Source: Tatlockia sp. (lineage in GTDB: Bacteria > Pseudomonadota > Gammaproteobacteria > Legionellales > Legionellaceae). Taken from it: 64,000 bases of DNA. The position numbers were made by a program, and so were the translations under genes. The stretch lies in NCBI GenBank assembly GCA_013697725.1, contig JACCWI010000050.1:21086-85085 (forward strand), written 5' to 3'. The notes below the pieces were generated by a model. It was not told the origin of the DNA, did no database searches, and worked only from the letters and a program-made list of their open reading frames with translations. This document shows positions 30,092 through 43,467 of this stretch, one piece after another (within the stretch, counting starts at the first letter, position 1; each line of letters begins with the position of its first letter).

Positions 30092-30448
30092 ATGTCTTTA
30101 AAGACAGGTTTTGCTGCAGAAGAGCGAGCTCGCGCCTACCTTCAGCAGCAGGGGTTGCAATGGCTTGAATCAAACTATCGCTGTCGTTTAGGTGAAATTG
30201 ATTTAATAATGCGAGATGGCAATTACCTTGTGTTTGTTGAGGTGAGGGCACGTGTCTCAAGCGCATATGGGGGTGCTGTCGCGAGTGTTACTCGCAGCAA
30301 ACAGCAAAAGCTGATTAAAACGGCTTTAAGTTATCTGCTAGTTAAAAATTTACAAGACAGCCAACCTATGCGTTTTGATGTTTTAGGTTTTGATGGCTCT
30401 GGCTCTCAGCTGAACTGGGTTAAAAATGCATTTGGTTTGGATTTTTAA
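30092..30448 (+). CDS. yraN: UPF0102 family protein YraN
   Basis: A 118-aa protein with an endonuclease-like fold: GFAAEERARAYLQQQGLQWL, NYRCRLGEIDLIMRDGNYLVFVEV-type core (split Glu-Asp-Leu and Glu-Val strands) and a KQQKLIKTALSYL helix. These are the residues of the PD-(D/E)XK-like UPF0102 family; no activity is established here. GAAGGGA lies 4 bases before ATG 30092. Conserved position between lpoA and diaA. Confidence 0.9.
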   Translation: MSLKTGFAAEERARAYLQQQGLQWLESNYRCRLGEIDLIMRDGNYLVFVEVRARVSSAYGGAVASVTRSKQQKLIKTALSYLLVKNLQDSQPMRFDVLGFDGSGSQLNWVKNAFGLDF

Positions 30449-30502
30449 AATGAACAATTTTATTGACCTTAAACCTTCATCGAAAATTAGGACCAATAAA
30501 AA

Positions 30503-31102
30503 ATGACACAGATGGAAGATCGAGTTAGGCATCTTTTTGCCGCCAGTATTGAAGCCAAAATTGCGGTCGCAGATATTTTATCGGCACCGATAGCCAAAGC
30601 AGGTGAGCGCATAGTAAAGTGTTTGCTTAATAACGGTAAAATATTAATTTGTGGCAGTGGAGGGTCGGCGGCTAATTGCTTGCATTTTGCAACAGCAATG
30701 ATCAATCACTTTGAAGTAGAACGCCCGGCGTTGCCAGTGATCGCTTTGACCACGGATACGGCATCGATCACGTCGATAGCTAGCGATAGTCATTACGAAC
30801 AAGTTTTTGCAAGGCAAATTCAGGCTTTAGGCCAAGAGGGCGACGTATTATTAGTTCTTTCCACGTCGGGAAACGCTAACGCAATTTTGCAAGCAGTCAA
30901 TGCAGGAAATGATAGGGGAATGGATACGATTGCTTTAAGTGGTCGCGACGGTGGTGTGTTAGCTAATCACCTCGGCCCAGAAGATATTGAGTTAAGAGTG
31001 CAGAGTGATAATGCTTCTCGTATCCGTGAAACTCATTTATTTATTTTGCATTGTTTTTCTGATCTGATAGATCAATCTTTATTTGGTCAAATGTTGGGGT
31101 AA
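30503..31102 (+). CDS. diaA: SIS-domain protein DiaA (GmhA-like)
   Basis: A 199-aa SIS-domain protein. The phosphosugar-type motifs LICGSGGSAANCLHFA and VLLVLSTSGNANAILQAV are clear. GmhA heptose isomerase and DiaA are close relatives. The position between yraN and a dolP-type gene, identical to E. coli, argues for DiaA, which binds DnaA and promotes timely initiation. A heptose-isomerase role cannot be excluded from sequence. Confidence 0.85.
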   Translation: MTQMEDRVRHLFAASIEAKIAVADILSAPIAKAGERIVKCLLNNGKILICGSGGSAANCLHFATAMINHFEVERPALPVIALTTDTASITSIASDSHYEQVFARQIQALGQEGDVLLVLSTSGNANAILQAVNAGNDRGMDTIALSGRDGGVLANHLGPEDIELRVQSDNASRIRETHLFILHCFSDLIDQSLFGQMLG

Positions 31103-31106
31103 AATT

Positions 31107-31670
31107 ATGAAAATTCGTTCAATTATTTTTTTGTTGCTAACGTCTTTGTTAACAGGATGTGTTGCTGTAGTGGTTGCCGGTGCTGCGGTAGGAATGGTGG
31201 GCTATGATCGACGTTCAATTGCTACCATTGAATCAGATACTCGTATTTTTCATAAGGTACACACTGCAATTGTTAAGGATCCTCGTTTTCGTGAATCACA
31301 TGTAATTGTAAGCTCTTTTAATCGCTCAGTCTTATTGGTAGGTCAAACACCGACTGCGTCATTAAGAGTGCTCGCTGAGAAAATTGCACAACAAACAGGC
31401 GACGTGAAACGGGTTTATAATGAACTTTCTGTGGACTACCCAATCTCGCTAACCCAACGCTCTAAAGATACCTGGATAACAAGCCAAGTAAGATCCATGA
31501 TGCTTACTCAAAATGGTTTGGAATCAGGCTCTATTCGAATTGTCACTGAAAATGGCGTAGTTTATCTAATGGGGCAGGCTACGCATGAACAATCAAACCT
31601 TGCAGTTTATGTTGCCAGACAGGTAAATGGTGTTAGAAAAGTAGTTAAAGTTTTCCAATATATCGTTTAG
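31107..31670 (+). CDS. dolP: BON-domain lipoprotein DolP (YraP)
   Basis: A 187-aa outer-membrane lipoprotein with signal peptide and lipobox LLTGC (Cys near residue 18), then two BON domains. Each ends in a V-Y-N or V-V-K strand (VKRVYNELSVDYP, VRKVVKVFQYIV) and holds the glycine-rich turn VLLVGQTP or VYLMGQAT. In E. coli DolP supports outer-membrane integrity and BAM function. ATG 31107 follows diaA by 4 bases; the frame is open upstream into diaA, but the leader fixes the start. Confidence 0.9.
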   Translation: MKIRSIIFLLLTSLLTGCVAVVVAGAAVGMVGYDRRSIATIESDTRIFHKVHTAIVKDPRFRESHVIVSSFNRSVLLVGQTPTASLRVLAEKIAQQTGDVKRVYNELSVDYPISLTQRSKDTWITSQVRSMMLTQNGLESGSIRIVTENGVVYLMGQATHEQSNLAVYVARQVNGVRKVVKVFQYIV

Positions 31671-31702
31671 GAGTCTTAAACATCCACAATGAAAAAACAG
31701 AA

Positions 31703-32338
31703 ATGTTTTACTTTATACGGCGCTTGAAATTTAGCTCAAGCGCAAAAAACTGCTGGTATAGAAAACAGCTTTATCTGCTTGTATTGAGCTGTGGGCTTTT
31801 AACTGGCTGTATTTCAAACTTGTTGACTGGTGCGAACTTAATTTATGACCGTCATAATGTTTATAAAAAAATTAGTGATTTTCAATTAGCAGCTAATGCA
31901 AGTCGTGCACTTTATCACGATAAGGTTTTTAAAGATCCCAATTGCTCAATTGATTTAGCTGTTTTTAATGGCGATATACTTCTCGCCGGCCATTTGCCGA
32001 CACATGAGCTTCGTCAAGAAGCCAATAAACGAATTCTTGCTTTGCCAGGATTTAGACGTCTATTTAATCAACTGGAGTTAGCTTCCAAGCCTGCGAATAC
32101 TGTCGAAGATAGCTGGATTACGGCTAAGATAAGAAGCGGCATCATAGCTGACTCGGATATCGACCCTCATGCCTTTAAAGTAACTACAGTCGATAGGATT
32201 GTATATTTAATGGGTGATGTTCGCCCGCAACAGGCTGCTAAAGTGATTGAGCTAGCAAGAAAATCTGAAGGGGTTGAGCGAGTAGTTAAGTTATTCAAAT
32301 ATTATAATTTGAGTAGTAAAGCCTCGGCAGATCAATGA
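31703..32338 (+). CDS. Second BON-domain lipoprotein, DolP paralogue
   Basis: A 211-aa lipoprotein with the lipobox LLTGC at residue 36 and two BON domains (DILLAGHLPTHELRQEANKR, IVYLMGDVRPQQAAKV, ending VERVVKLFKYYNL). It aligns along its whole length with the preceding dolP product, so a tandem duplication is likely. The stretch before the hydrophobic leader core is long (about 20 residues), so the true start may be further in. A strong terminator-like palindrome follows 10 bases after the stop. Confidence 0.8.
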   Translation: MFYFIRRLKFSSSAKNCWYRKQLYLLVLSCGLLTGCISNLLTGANLIYDRHNVYKKISDFQLAANASRALYHDKVFKDPNCSIDLAVFNGDILLAGHLPTHELRQEANKRILALPGFRRLFNQLELASKPANTVEDSWITAKIRSGIIADSDIDPHAFKVTTVDRIVYLMGDVRPQQAAKVIELARKSEGVERVVKLFKYYNLSSKASADQ

Positions 32339-32347
32339 AATTTAAAC

Positions 32348-32372
32348 AGTGGCCTGGTTTAACCAGGCCACT
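32348..32372 (+). terminator. Terminator of the lpoA-dolP operon
   Basis: A perfect palindrome AGTGGCCTGG-TTTAA-CCAGGCCACT starts 10 bases after the stop and is followed by a T-rich stretch (TTATACTTTT). Confidence 0.75.
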
Positions 32373-32426
32373 TTATACTTTTGTCCCAACCAGGAAGTGG
32401 CTAACCTGGAGGATGCCTTTACTTTA

Positions 32427-32669
32427 TCAATGGAAGCGACCTTTATCCAGTCGTTTACGGATTTTTCTTAATTTAATTGCTCGTATTGAGCCAGTGGATT
32501 TGTTTTCATCCTCTGAAGTTAGACCATTTAGCGTTTGAACTGGGTGGGTTTTGTAATGGCCACGGTAAGCTATATGATTTTTATTGTGTTTATGATGGAG
32601 TTCGTCTCCATAACGGTTGAGCATTTTTTCGCGCATGCTCATTGCGGTACGTTGTTGTTTTTCAGACAT
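32427..32669 (-). CDS. Small basic protein of unknown function
   Basis: An 80-aa protein with no recognised domain, very rich in Lys, Arg and His, starting MSEKQQRTAMSMREKMLNRY. AAGGAAAGG lies 4 bases before the ATG, a good ribosome site, and the frame does not overlap any better candidate. Its composition would suit nucleic-acid binding, but nothing specific is seen. Confidence 0.55.
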   Translation of the reverse strand: MSEKQQRTAMSMREKMLNRYGDELHHKHNKNHIAYRGHYKTHPVQTLNGLTSEDENKSTGSIRAIKLRKIRKRLDKGRFH

Positions 32670-32835
32670 AATGCCTTTCCTTTTTGATGAGCGGTCTACT
32701 AGGCTGTTGGCATTTTTATTGAGTTCAAATTAAAAAAGACAACAGAACCTAATTAAAATATAAGCAATTTGTTTGTAATAATCCAGTCTGCGCGCTTTAA
32801 TTCAAGCTTTATAAAAGAATAAATTGAGACTGACG

Positions 32836-32864
32836 TTGCTTATCCATATTGTTTACTTTATAAT
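32836..32864 (+). promoter_or_regulatory. Promoter of the atp operon
   Basis: TTGCTT (32836-32841), a 17-base spacer and a perfect TATAAT (32859-32864). The expected start near 32871 leaves only about 8 bases before the atpI ATG, so atpI would be almost leaderless. Confidence 0.7.
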
Positions 32865-32878
32865 CTGCGCGTTAAAAG

Positions 32879-34112
<1,234 letters not shown>

Positions 34113-34124
34113 CTTTTAATTTAA

Positions 34125-34424
<300 letters not shown>

Positions 34425-34473
34425 TATCGCCAAATAGGAGTGATTAACACTCTGCTGCTACAGGAGATAGATC

Positions 34474-34944
34474 TTGGAAATTAATATGACTCTGGTTGTA
34501 CAAATGCTTGTTTTTCTTGCATTTGTTTGGTTTACCATGAAGTTTGTTTGGCCTCCCTTATCAAAAGCGATGGAAGAGCGCCAAGATAAGATTGCTGATG
34601 GTTTGGCAGCTGCAGAACGCGGCCGAAAAGAATTAGAGTTAGCACAACATCGCGTTACCGATGACTTGAAACATGCCAAATTGCAAGCTTCTACTATCAT
34701 TGAAAAAGCAAATCGGCGAGCTGCTCAGCTCGTTGAGGAAGCGAAAGAAGAGGCTAAATTAGAGGCACAGAAGCAAACAAAAATCGCGCAAGAGCAGCTC
34801 TTGCAGGAAATTAATCATGCGAAAGATAGTTTGCGAAAACAAGTTGCTCAATTAGCGGTCGCTGGTGCTGAAAAAATTCTAAGTCGTGAGATCGATGCAA
34901 AAACAAACAGCGTACTGCTAGACAACCTGATTGAAGAGCTCTGA
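34474..34944 (+). CDS. atpF: ATP synthase subunit b
   Basis: A 156-aa peripheral-stalk subunit with one N-terminal membrane helix (VVQMLVFLAFVWFTMKFVW) followed by a long charged helix that dimerises. It starts at a TTG: AGGAGA lies 6 bases upstream of it, whereas the next ATG (34486) would be about 18 bases away, and MEINMTLVVQ aligns with the N-terminus of E. coli AtpF. Confidence 0.95.
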   Translation: MEINMTLVVQMLVFLAFVWFTMKFVWPPLSKAMEERQDKIADGLAAAERGRKELELAQHRVTDDLKHAKLQASTIIEKANRRAAQLVEEAKEEAKLEAQKQTKIAQEQLLQEINHAKDSLRKQVAQLAVAGAEKILSREIDAKTNSVLLDNLIEEL

Positions 34945-34945
34945 T

Positions 34946-35491
34946 ATGTCAAATCTTACAACAATCGCTAGACCCTATGCTAAAGCGCTTTTTGAGCTTG
35001 CTTTAGAGACTAAGATGTTAGGTCGATGGTCAGAGGTACTGGGTGAATTAGCTCTTGCCGTATCGGATGAAAAAGCAAAGCAATTTATTGCTAATCCAGC
35101 GGTAACTACTAGTCAACAAACCGAATTGTTGATGTCTCTATTTGAGAAAACTGGTACAGCTGAAAAAAAAGCCATTGAAAACCTGGTGGTTATGTTAGCC
35201 GATAACAAGCGCTTGATGGTCTTGCCCAATATTAAACTATTGTTTGACTTACTCAGAGCTGAGCAAGAAAAAACACTTCAAGTCAATGTAAGCAGTTTTT
35301 CTGAACTGTCCGAGCTACAACAAGCAGGGCTTATTAATTCGCTAAGTAAACGCTTACAACGTCAGGTAACTCTTAACCTTAAAGTAGATACTTCACTTTT
35401 AGGTGGAGCAGTTATACATGCTGGCGATTTAATTATTGATGGTTCGGTACGTGGAAAACTAGATAAACTTCGTACCGATTTAGCCGCGTAA
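34946..35491 (+). CDS. atpH: ATP synthase subunit delta
   Basis: A 181-aa F1 subunit that joins the stalk to alpha. It shows the N-terminal [13 protein letters not shown] signature and the C-terminal [20 protein letters not shown] segment. ATG 34946 follows the atpF stop by 1 base and matches the family N-terminus. Confidence 0.96.
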   Translation: MSNLTTIARPYAKALFELALETKMLGRWSEVLGELALAVSDEKAKQFIANPAVTTSQQTELLMSLFEKTGTAEKKAIENLVVMLADNKRLMVLPNIKLLFDLLRAEQEKTLQVNVSSFSELSELQQAGLINSLSKRLQRQVTLNLKVDTSLLGGAVIHAGDLIIDGSVRGKLDKLRTDLAA

Positions 35492-35508
35492 TAGAGAGGA
35501 TAGAATTC

Positions 35509-37062
35509 ATGCCAGAACAAGTAGCACTAAATCCAGCTGAGATCTCTGAGTTAATCAGAAAACGAATTGATCATATCAATGTTGAGTCTGAGGCAAGAAA
35601 CGTTGGAACCATCGTTAGCTTAAAGGACGGAATTGCTCGTCTTCATGGCCTCGACGATGTGATGCAGGGAGAGATGATTGAGTTCCCTGGTGGTGTTTAT
35701 GGCTTAGCTTTAAACTTGGAACGTGATTCGGTTGCTGCAGTAATTCTTGGTGATTACTCCAGTTTATCAGAAGGTCAAAAAGGCAAGTGTACTGGCCGTA
35801 TTCTTGAAGTTCCAGTTGGAGAAGGTTTATTAGGCAGGGTAGTTGATGCGTTGGGTAATCCTATCGATGGTAAAGGCCCGATTCAAGCTACTAAATTATC
35901 ACCCATTGAAAAAGTTGCTCCAGGTGTAATTGCCCGCCAATCGGTCGACCAACCGGTTCAAACAGGTCTTAAAGCTATCGACGCAATGATCCCCGTCGGC
36001 AGAGGTCAGCGAGAATTAATTATTGGTGACCGTCAAACAGGAAAAACTGCAATTGCCATTGATGCCATCATTAACCAAAAAGAAACTGGCGTTAAGTGCA
36101 TCTATGTTGCTATTGGACAAAAAGCCTCTTCAGTTGCTGCCTTGGTAAGAAAATTAGAAGAAACAGGCGCTATGGCTCACACGATTGTGGTGGTTGCTGG
36201 TGCTGCTGACTCAGCTGCTTTGCAATTTATTGCTCCCTATGCCGGTTGTAGTATGGGTGAGTATTTTATGGAAAAAGGCGAAGATGCACTGATTGTTTAT
36301 GATGATTTAACTAAACAAGCCTGGGCCTATCGTCAAATTTCTCTTCTTTTAAGACGTCCTCCAGGCCGTGAAGCTTATCCCGGTGATATTTTCTATCTTC
36401 ACTCGCGACTATTAGAGCGCGCTGCAAGAATTAATGCGACTGAAGTTGAAAAACTGACAAACGGTGCAGTGAAGGGTAAAACCGGCTCACTTACCGCTTT
36501 ACCTATCATTGAAACTCAAGCAGGTGACGTATCGGCTTTTGTACCTACTAACGTAATTTCGATTACTGATGGACAAATTTTTCTTGATGTTGACTTATTT
36601 AACTCTGGTGTACGTCCTGCAATTAACTCAGGCTTATCCGTGTCTCGAGTTGGTGGTGCTGCACAAACTAAAATCATGAAAAAGTTGGGCGGCGGTACGC
36701 GTTTAGCTTTGGCACAGTTCAGAGAGCTCGAAGCTTTTTCCCAATTTGCATCGGATCTTGATGATGTTACGCGTAAGCAATTAGAGCGTGGACAACGGAT
36801 TACCGAATTAATGAAGCAAAAGCAATATGCTCCATTTTCCGTAGCAGAGATGGCTTTATCCCTATTTGTAGTCGAGAAGGGATATCTGGATGATATTCCT
36901 GTAGTAGAAATAAGCGCCTTCGAAGCAGCATTGCATGCTTATGTAAGGGCATCACATACGTCGTTGCTTCATAAAATAAATGAAACTGGGGCTTATGATA
37001 GTGAAATTGAATCCCAACTAAAAGCAGCTGTGGAAGAATTTAAACACAGTGGTAGTTGGTAA
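35509..37062 (+). CDS. atpA: ATP synthase subunit alpha
   Basis: The 517-aa non-catalytic nucleotide-binding subunit of F1. Walker A GDRQTGKT is near residue 170, and the C-terminal signature [17 protein letters not shown] and the Arg finger region are present. GAGAGGA precedes the ATG. A hairpin follows before atpG. Confidence 0.98.
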   Translation: MPEQVALNPAEISELIRKRIDHINVESEARNVGTIVSLKDGIARLHGLDDVMQGEMIEFPGGVYGLALNLERDSVAAVILGDYSSLSEGQKGKCTGRILEVPVGEGLLGRVVDALGNPIDGKGPIQATKLSPIEKVAPGVIARQSVDQPVQTGLKAIDAMIPVGRGQRELIIGDRQTGKTAIAIDAIINQKETGVKCIYVAIGQKASSVAALVRKLEETGAMAHTIVVVAGAADSAALQFIAPYAGCSMGEYFMEKGEDALIVYDDLTKQAWAYRQISLLLRRPPGREAYPGDIFYLHSRLLERAARINATEVEKLTNGAVKGKTGSLTALPIIETQAGDVSAFVPTNVISITDGQIFLDVDLFNSGVRPAINSGLSVSRVGGAAQTKIMKKLGGGTRLALAQFRELEAFSQFASDLDDVTRKQLERGQRITELMKQKQYAPFSVAEMALSLFVVEKGYLDDIPVVEISAFEAALHAYVRASHTSLLHKINETGAYDSEIESQLKAAVEEFKHSGSW

Positions 37063-37108
37063 CGAGCCATCAGTAGTTAATCGATAAAATGGCTTAATTG
37101 ATTACCAG

Positions 37109-37131
37109 ACTGCAACTCTTAGGGTTGCAGT
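37109..37131 (+). other. Intercistronic hairpin between atpA and atpG
   Basis: ACTGCAAC-TCTTAGG-GTTGCAGT forms an 8-bp perfect stem in the 91-base gap. It lacks a U-run. It could stabilise mRNA ends or tune expression of the genes that follow. Confidence 0.5.
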
Positions 37132-37153
37132 TTGATTAAAGGCGAAGCGAGAT

Positions 37154-39407
<2,254 letters not shown>

Positions 39408-39418
39408 GGCAAGAAGAT

Positions 39419-39841
39419 ATGTCAATAACAATGCACTTAGATATTGTCAGTGCTGAACAAGAAATTTTTTCCGGGGTAGTAGAAATGGTTGTCGCTACCG
39501 GCGAATTAGGTGAAGTGGGCATAACTCCAGGTCATGCCCCTTTACTTACTATTCTTAAGCCAGGTGAAATTCGAGTTAGTCTTCCTAATGGTCAGCTGGA
39601 AATATATTATGTTTCGGGTGGCATGTTAGAAGTCCAACCTTATTATACAACTGTTTTGGCTGATACCGTGGTGCGTGCAGACGAGTTAGACGAAGCTGCT
39701 GTTATTACGGCTAAAGCGAGAGCTGAAGAAGCAATAGCCAGCAAGCATAACGATGTTGATTATTCTATTGCGGCGGCAGAATTGGCACGAGCGGTAGCCC
39801 AAATTCGTGCAATTCAAAAGGCACGTAAAAGCATGAAGTAG
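39419..39841 (+). CDS. atpC: ATP synthase subunit epsilon
   Basis: The 140-aa inhibitory F1 subunit has the beta-sandwich N-domain ([34 protein letters not shown]) and C-terminal helices. ATG 39419 matches the family start; another ATG at 39404 overlaps the atpD stop and would add five residues. It is the last gene of the operon, followed by a GC-rich hairpin. Confidence 0.96.
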   Translation: MSITMHLDIVSAEQEIFSGVVEMVVATGELGEVGITPGHAPLLTILKPGEIRVSLPNGQLEIYYVSGGMLEVQPYYTTVLADTVVRADELDEAAVITAKARAEEAIASKHNDVDYSIAAAELARAVAQIRAIQKARKSMK

Positions 39842-40274
39842 TTTCCAATCTAGCTGTTCTTATTTACAATAGACCAAAAATATAAGCGTTTAGATTTTCC
39901 ACCTTAGACCTTCCCGCGAAAGTACTATTTCGCGGGTCTATGAATCAGAGACCATTAAAACCCTGGCAATTAATAATAGACTAAATGGAATTTCAATCAG
40001 TCCTAATTCAATGGATCTAATGTTTGCTAATTTATGCAATGATAACGCACAGTGTTATCCACAAGAGCGAACTAAATTTGATTAATAAATGTATTATTAA
40101 TCAATAGGTTATATAAAGCCGCTGTTAGATGTTTAAAAATCATTTAAAGTTATTCACATCAAATACTGTGCTTAATTTGGCTGTATGATTGATTTTTATT
40201 AAAATATTTTTGCCTTATTAACCCCATTTGCACTAGGATGATCTCTTTCTGCAAAGAGAATAGAAATTATAATT
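39842..40274. other. atpC-parC gap with two DnaA boxes
   Basis: Besides the terminator hairpin this 433-base AT-rich gap has a perfect DnaA box TTATCCACA at 40055-40063 and a TTATTCACA at 40150-40158. It otherwise shows no gene. The boxes could control parC or titrate DnaA; alone they are not enough to call an origin. Confidence 0.5.
39907..39938 (+). terminator. Hairpin after the atp operon
   Basis: CCCGCGAAA (39913-39921) pairs perfectly with TTTCGCGGG (39928-39936), with GACC/GGTC extending the stem around a 2-base bulge. There is no long U-run, so efficiency is uncertain. Confidence 0.6.
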
Positions 40275-42515
40275 ATGAACGATGCCATAGAGCGTAAGCC
40301 ACTTACTGAATTTACTGAAAAAGCTTATCTTGATTATTCAATGTATGTAATTCTTGATAGAGCTTTACCCCATATTGCAGATGGTTTAAAACCGGTGCAG
40401 CGCCGTATTGTTTATGCAATGTCTGAATTGGGCTTGAAAGCTTCTGCCAAGTACAAAAAATCGGCGCGCACCGTGGGTGATGTCTTGGGTAAATTCCATC
40501 CTCATGGTGATTCGGCTTGTTATGAGGCTATGGTTTTAATGGCCCAACCCTTTTCTTATCGCTATCCTTTTGTGGATGGTCAAGGAAACTGGGGTTCTGC
40601 CGATGATCCCAAATCCTTCGCCGCGATGCGTTATACAGAAGCTCGTCTTTCAAACTATGCCGACTTGCTTTTAGCCGAATTGCAAAATGGAACTGTCGAT
40701 TGGGTCGATAATTTCGATGGCACCTTACAAGAACCCTCTTTATTACCCGCAAGACTACCCAATGTTCTATTGAATGGCGCAACGGGCATAGCTGTAGGCA
40801 TGTCTTCAGATATTTTGCCTCATAATTTAACGGAAGTCGCTGATGCCTGTATTCATTTACTTGATAATCCTAAAGCTGATTTAAAGGCTATAAGCCAATT
40901 TATTAAAGGGCCAGATTTCCCTACCGCGGCTGAAATTATTACACCTGCTGCTTCAATCCAAACTATGTATGAAACGGGTAATGGCTCGGTAAGAATGCGA
41001 GCTATTTATGTGGAAGAAAATCACAATATTGTGATTACAGCACTACCTTATCAAGTCTCTGGTGAAAAAATTATTGAGCAAATCGCAGCCCAAATGCAGC
41101 AAAAGAAGTTACCGATGATTGAGGATCTCCGCGATGAGTCTGATCATGAACACCCCACTAGACTTGTAATTCTGCCCAAATCTAATCGGGTAGATGTTGA
41201 GGGGTTAATGTCGCATCTCTTTGCAACGACCGATTTAGAACGAAGCTATCGTGTTAATTTCAATATGATAGGCTTGGATGGCAAGCCGCGTGTAAAGAAT
41301 TTGGTGACCATTTTACAAGAATGGCTAAGTTATCGGATTAGTACCGTAAAAAGACGTCTACAACATCGTTTAGATAAGGTTCTAGATCGTATTCATGTGT
41401 TGGAAGGGTTACTTACGGCCTATTTAAATATCGATGAAGTGATAGCCATTATCCGTGAACATGATAATCCAAAACAGGGACTAATGGAGCGATTCCTGCT
41501 AAGCGAGCGCCAGTCTGAAGCTATTCTTGAAATGAAATTACGTCATCTTGCCAAATTGGAAGAAATGAAGTTGCGCGGCGAATTAGATGAATTAAGCCAG
41601 GAACGTGATTCTTTAGAAGCTATTCTGGCTAGTGAAAAGCGCTTAAAGACTTTAATCAAAGATGAAATTCGAGCCGATAAAAAACAGTTTGGTGATGCTC
41701 GTCGCTCGCCTTTGGTGGCGCGTCAGGACTCTCAAGCGTTGAAAGAAGAAGATATCCTTCCCAATGAACCCCTAACTGTTGTGCTTTCTCAAAAAGGTTG
41801 GATTCGCGCGGCGAAGGGCTATGATATGGAAGGCCGCGATCTTAGTTATAAAGCCGGTGACGGTTTTAAAGCTCAGACGAATGCCCGCTCCAATCAGCAA
41901 GTGGTCTTTTTTGATAGTGAAGGGAAAGTTTACAATTTAGCCGGTCATGTCTTGCCCTCAGCCCGAGGTCAAGGCGAACCGCTAACAGGAAAATTAAACC
42001 CTGCCGACACGGTTTCATTTTCAGCACTTATTGCCGGTGATGCTGAGAGTTGGGTTTTATTAGCTTCCGATGCTGGTTATGGTTTTATCACTCAACTTCA
42101 AGATTTGTATGTAAAAAATCGCAATGGTAAAGCTTGCATCAAATTACCGTCTAACAGCTTAGTGTTAACACCGCGTTTAATTAACGACAAAGAAACACAA
42201 TTAGTTGCCGTAGTTACCAATATTGGCCGGTTGCTAGTCTTTCCCGTCGCTGAGTTACCTGCACTTAGTCGCGGAAAAGGCAATAAATTAATAACTATTG
42301 CTTCACTTAAGGTGCAGCAGCGCGAGGAATTTGTGATTGATTTGCAAGTGATGTCGCCGGAAGATTCGCTAACAATCCATGCAGGACGACGACATTTTAC
42401 TTTAAAACTTGAAGATCTTAAGCCTTATCTTGGTGAACGAGGGCGTCGTGGTCATCGCTTACCACGAGGACTTCAATCGGTTACAGCATTGCAACTGTCT
42501 TCTAATAAAGCCTGA
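40275..42515 (+). CDS. parC: DNA topoisomerase IV subunit A
   Basis: The 746-aa cleavage subunit of topoisomerase IV decatenates daughter chromosomes with ParE. Catalytic Tyr120 lies in [11 protein letters not shown], and the N-terminal [26 protein letters not shown] stretch (split here as [11 protein letters not shown] and GLKPVQRR) is diagnostic. The quinolone-determining positions read Ser80 and Glu84, the susceptible residues. Length matches ParC, not GyrA. Its last 43 bases overlap the end of the convergent neighbour. Confidence 0.97.
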   Translation: MNDAIERKPLTEFTEKAYLDYSMYVILDRALPHIADGLKPVQRRIVYAMSELGLKASAKYKKSARTVGDVLGKFHPHGDSACYEAMVLMAQPFSYRYPFVDGQGNWGSADDPKSFAAMRYTEARLSNYADLLLAELQNGTVDWVDNFDGTLQEPSLLPARLPNVLLNGATGIAVGMSSDILPHNLTEVADACIHLLDNPKADLKAISQFIKGPDFPTAAEIITPAASIQTMYETGNGSVRMRAIYVEENHNIVITALPYQVSGEKIIEQIAAQMQQKKLPMIEDLRDESDHEHPTRLVILPKSNRVDVEGLMSHLFATTDLERSYRVNFNMIGLDGKPRVKNLVTILQEWLSYRISTVKRRLQHRLDKVLDRIHVLEGLLTAYLNIDEVIAIIREHDNPKQGLMERFLLSERQSEAILEMKLRHLAKLEEMKLRGELDELSQERDSLEAILASEKRLKTLIKDEIRADKKQFGDARRSPLVARQDSQALKEEDILPNEPLTVVLSQKGWIRAAKGYDMEGRDLSYKAGDGFKAQTNARSNQQVVFFDSEGKVYNLAGHVLPSARGQGEPLTGKLNPADTVSFSALIAGDAESWVLLASDAGYGFITQLQDLYVKNRNGKACIKLPSNSLVLTPRLINDKETQLVAVVTNIGRLLVFPVAELPALSRGKGNKLITIASLKVQQREEFVIDLQVMSPEDSLTIHAGRRHFTLKLEDLKPYLGERGRRGHRLPRGLQSVTALQLSSNKA

Positions 42516-43351
42516 ATTTGCTCCTGATGCTCCTCGGATAATCTAGTCAAAGGAAGTGTAGCCAACGCCGCTTTTACATAGAGCGCTTTTGTTGTTGGTT
42601 TAGCAAGGGCTTGCAAATGTTTGTTTAGAGTAGAGATATCAGCACGTTGTAAAGGGCCGGTGAGTGCCTCGGCAACATGCGCTGATTGTTGAATATTATT
42701 GAGGCTGCTAGTCATAAGATTAGTTGTCATTTGTTTCGCAAGGGAGGGTTCGATGCCCGCCTCAGTAAAGAGCTCAACAGCTGTTGCAGCAAGAGTAACC
42801 AAATAATTGGATGCTATGACCGCCGCTGTATGGTAGACCGTTTTTCCTTCTGCTTTGATTGGAATTATCTTCGCTCCCAATTTTTTAAAAAGCGGAGATA
42901 TCGTGGCGAGAGCTTCATCCTCTCCCTCAACCACGCAATCACAGTCTTCAAATGCAGATTGATTTAAATGTAAATCAATCTTTTTAAAAGCTCTTAAAGG
43001 ATGAAGGCTTGCAATATAACAACCGATATTTTTCAATGGGTTTAAAACCTCTGAGGATAGGACCCCGCTGCAATGAATTACCAGCGATCGGGGTCTAAGA
43101 ATTTTTTCTTCAGCTAAACGCTTAGCCATTTCTGGTATGTTGTCATCCGGCGTGGTAATGAAGGTTATATCGGCGCTGGGTAAATCAACAGGATTGGCTA
43201 CTGCAGTGCCTGAACCTAATTGTTCCACTGCAAGTTTTGCGCTGGAAAAATGGCTGTTGCAAACAGCTAGTAGTTCACCTTGTTTGGAATGAAGTAGAGC
43301 TTGACCAATCACTTTACCTAAACGTCCCGCGCCAATGATATTAAATTTCAT
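42473..43351 (-). CDS. Rossmann-fold/DUF2520 oxidoreductase-like protein
   Basis: A 292-aa protein with an NAD(P)-binding N-terminus ([17 protein letters not shown]) and strands such as [15 protein letters not shown]-terminal helical DUF2520 domain includes [21 protein letters not shown] and [10 protein letters not shown]. The pair is related to pyrroline-5-carboxylate reductase and 6-phosphogluconate dehydrogenase folds; the substrate is unknown. ATG 43351 has GAG 7 bases upstream and matches the Rossmann start; the open frame upstream to 43390 is not needed. Confidence 0.85.
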   Translation of the reverse strand: MKFNIIGAGRLGKVIGQALLHSKQGELLAVCNSHFSSAKLAVEQLGSGTAVANPVDLPSADITFITTPDDNIPEMAKRLAEEKILRPRSLVIHCSGVLSSEVLNPLKNIGCYIASLHPLRAFKKIDLHLNQSAFEDCDCVVEGEDEALATISPLFKKLGAKIIPIKAEGKTVYHTAAVIASNYLVTLAATAVELFTEAGIEPSLAKQMTTNLMTSSLNNIQQSAHVAEALTGPLQRADISTLNKHLQALAKPTTKALYVKAALATLPLTRLSEEHQEQIQALLEDSCNAVTD

Positions 43352-43467
43352 AAAAGCTCTTTTAATTGAAAGATCACAAAAATAACACATTCTTTACTGA
43401 AAATTAGCATATTGCCATTAAATATTCAGTTATAATGGGATTAGATCAATTCTTTAAGAGTTATAAC

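Noticed and set aside
30503..31102. Calling the SIS protein GmhA
   Set aside because: Gene order rsmI/lpoA-yraN-x-dolP points to DiaA, though sequence alone would allow either.
32335..32538. 67-codon open frame on the plus strand
   Set aside because: It runs through the terminator palindrome after the second BON gene and has no family match.
42686..42967. 93-codon plus-strand frame
   Set aside because: Shadow of the DUF2520 gene; no ribosome site or domain.
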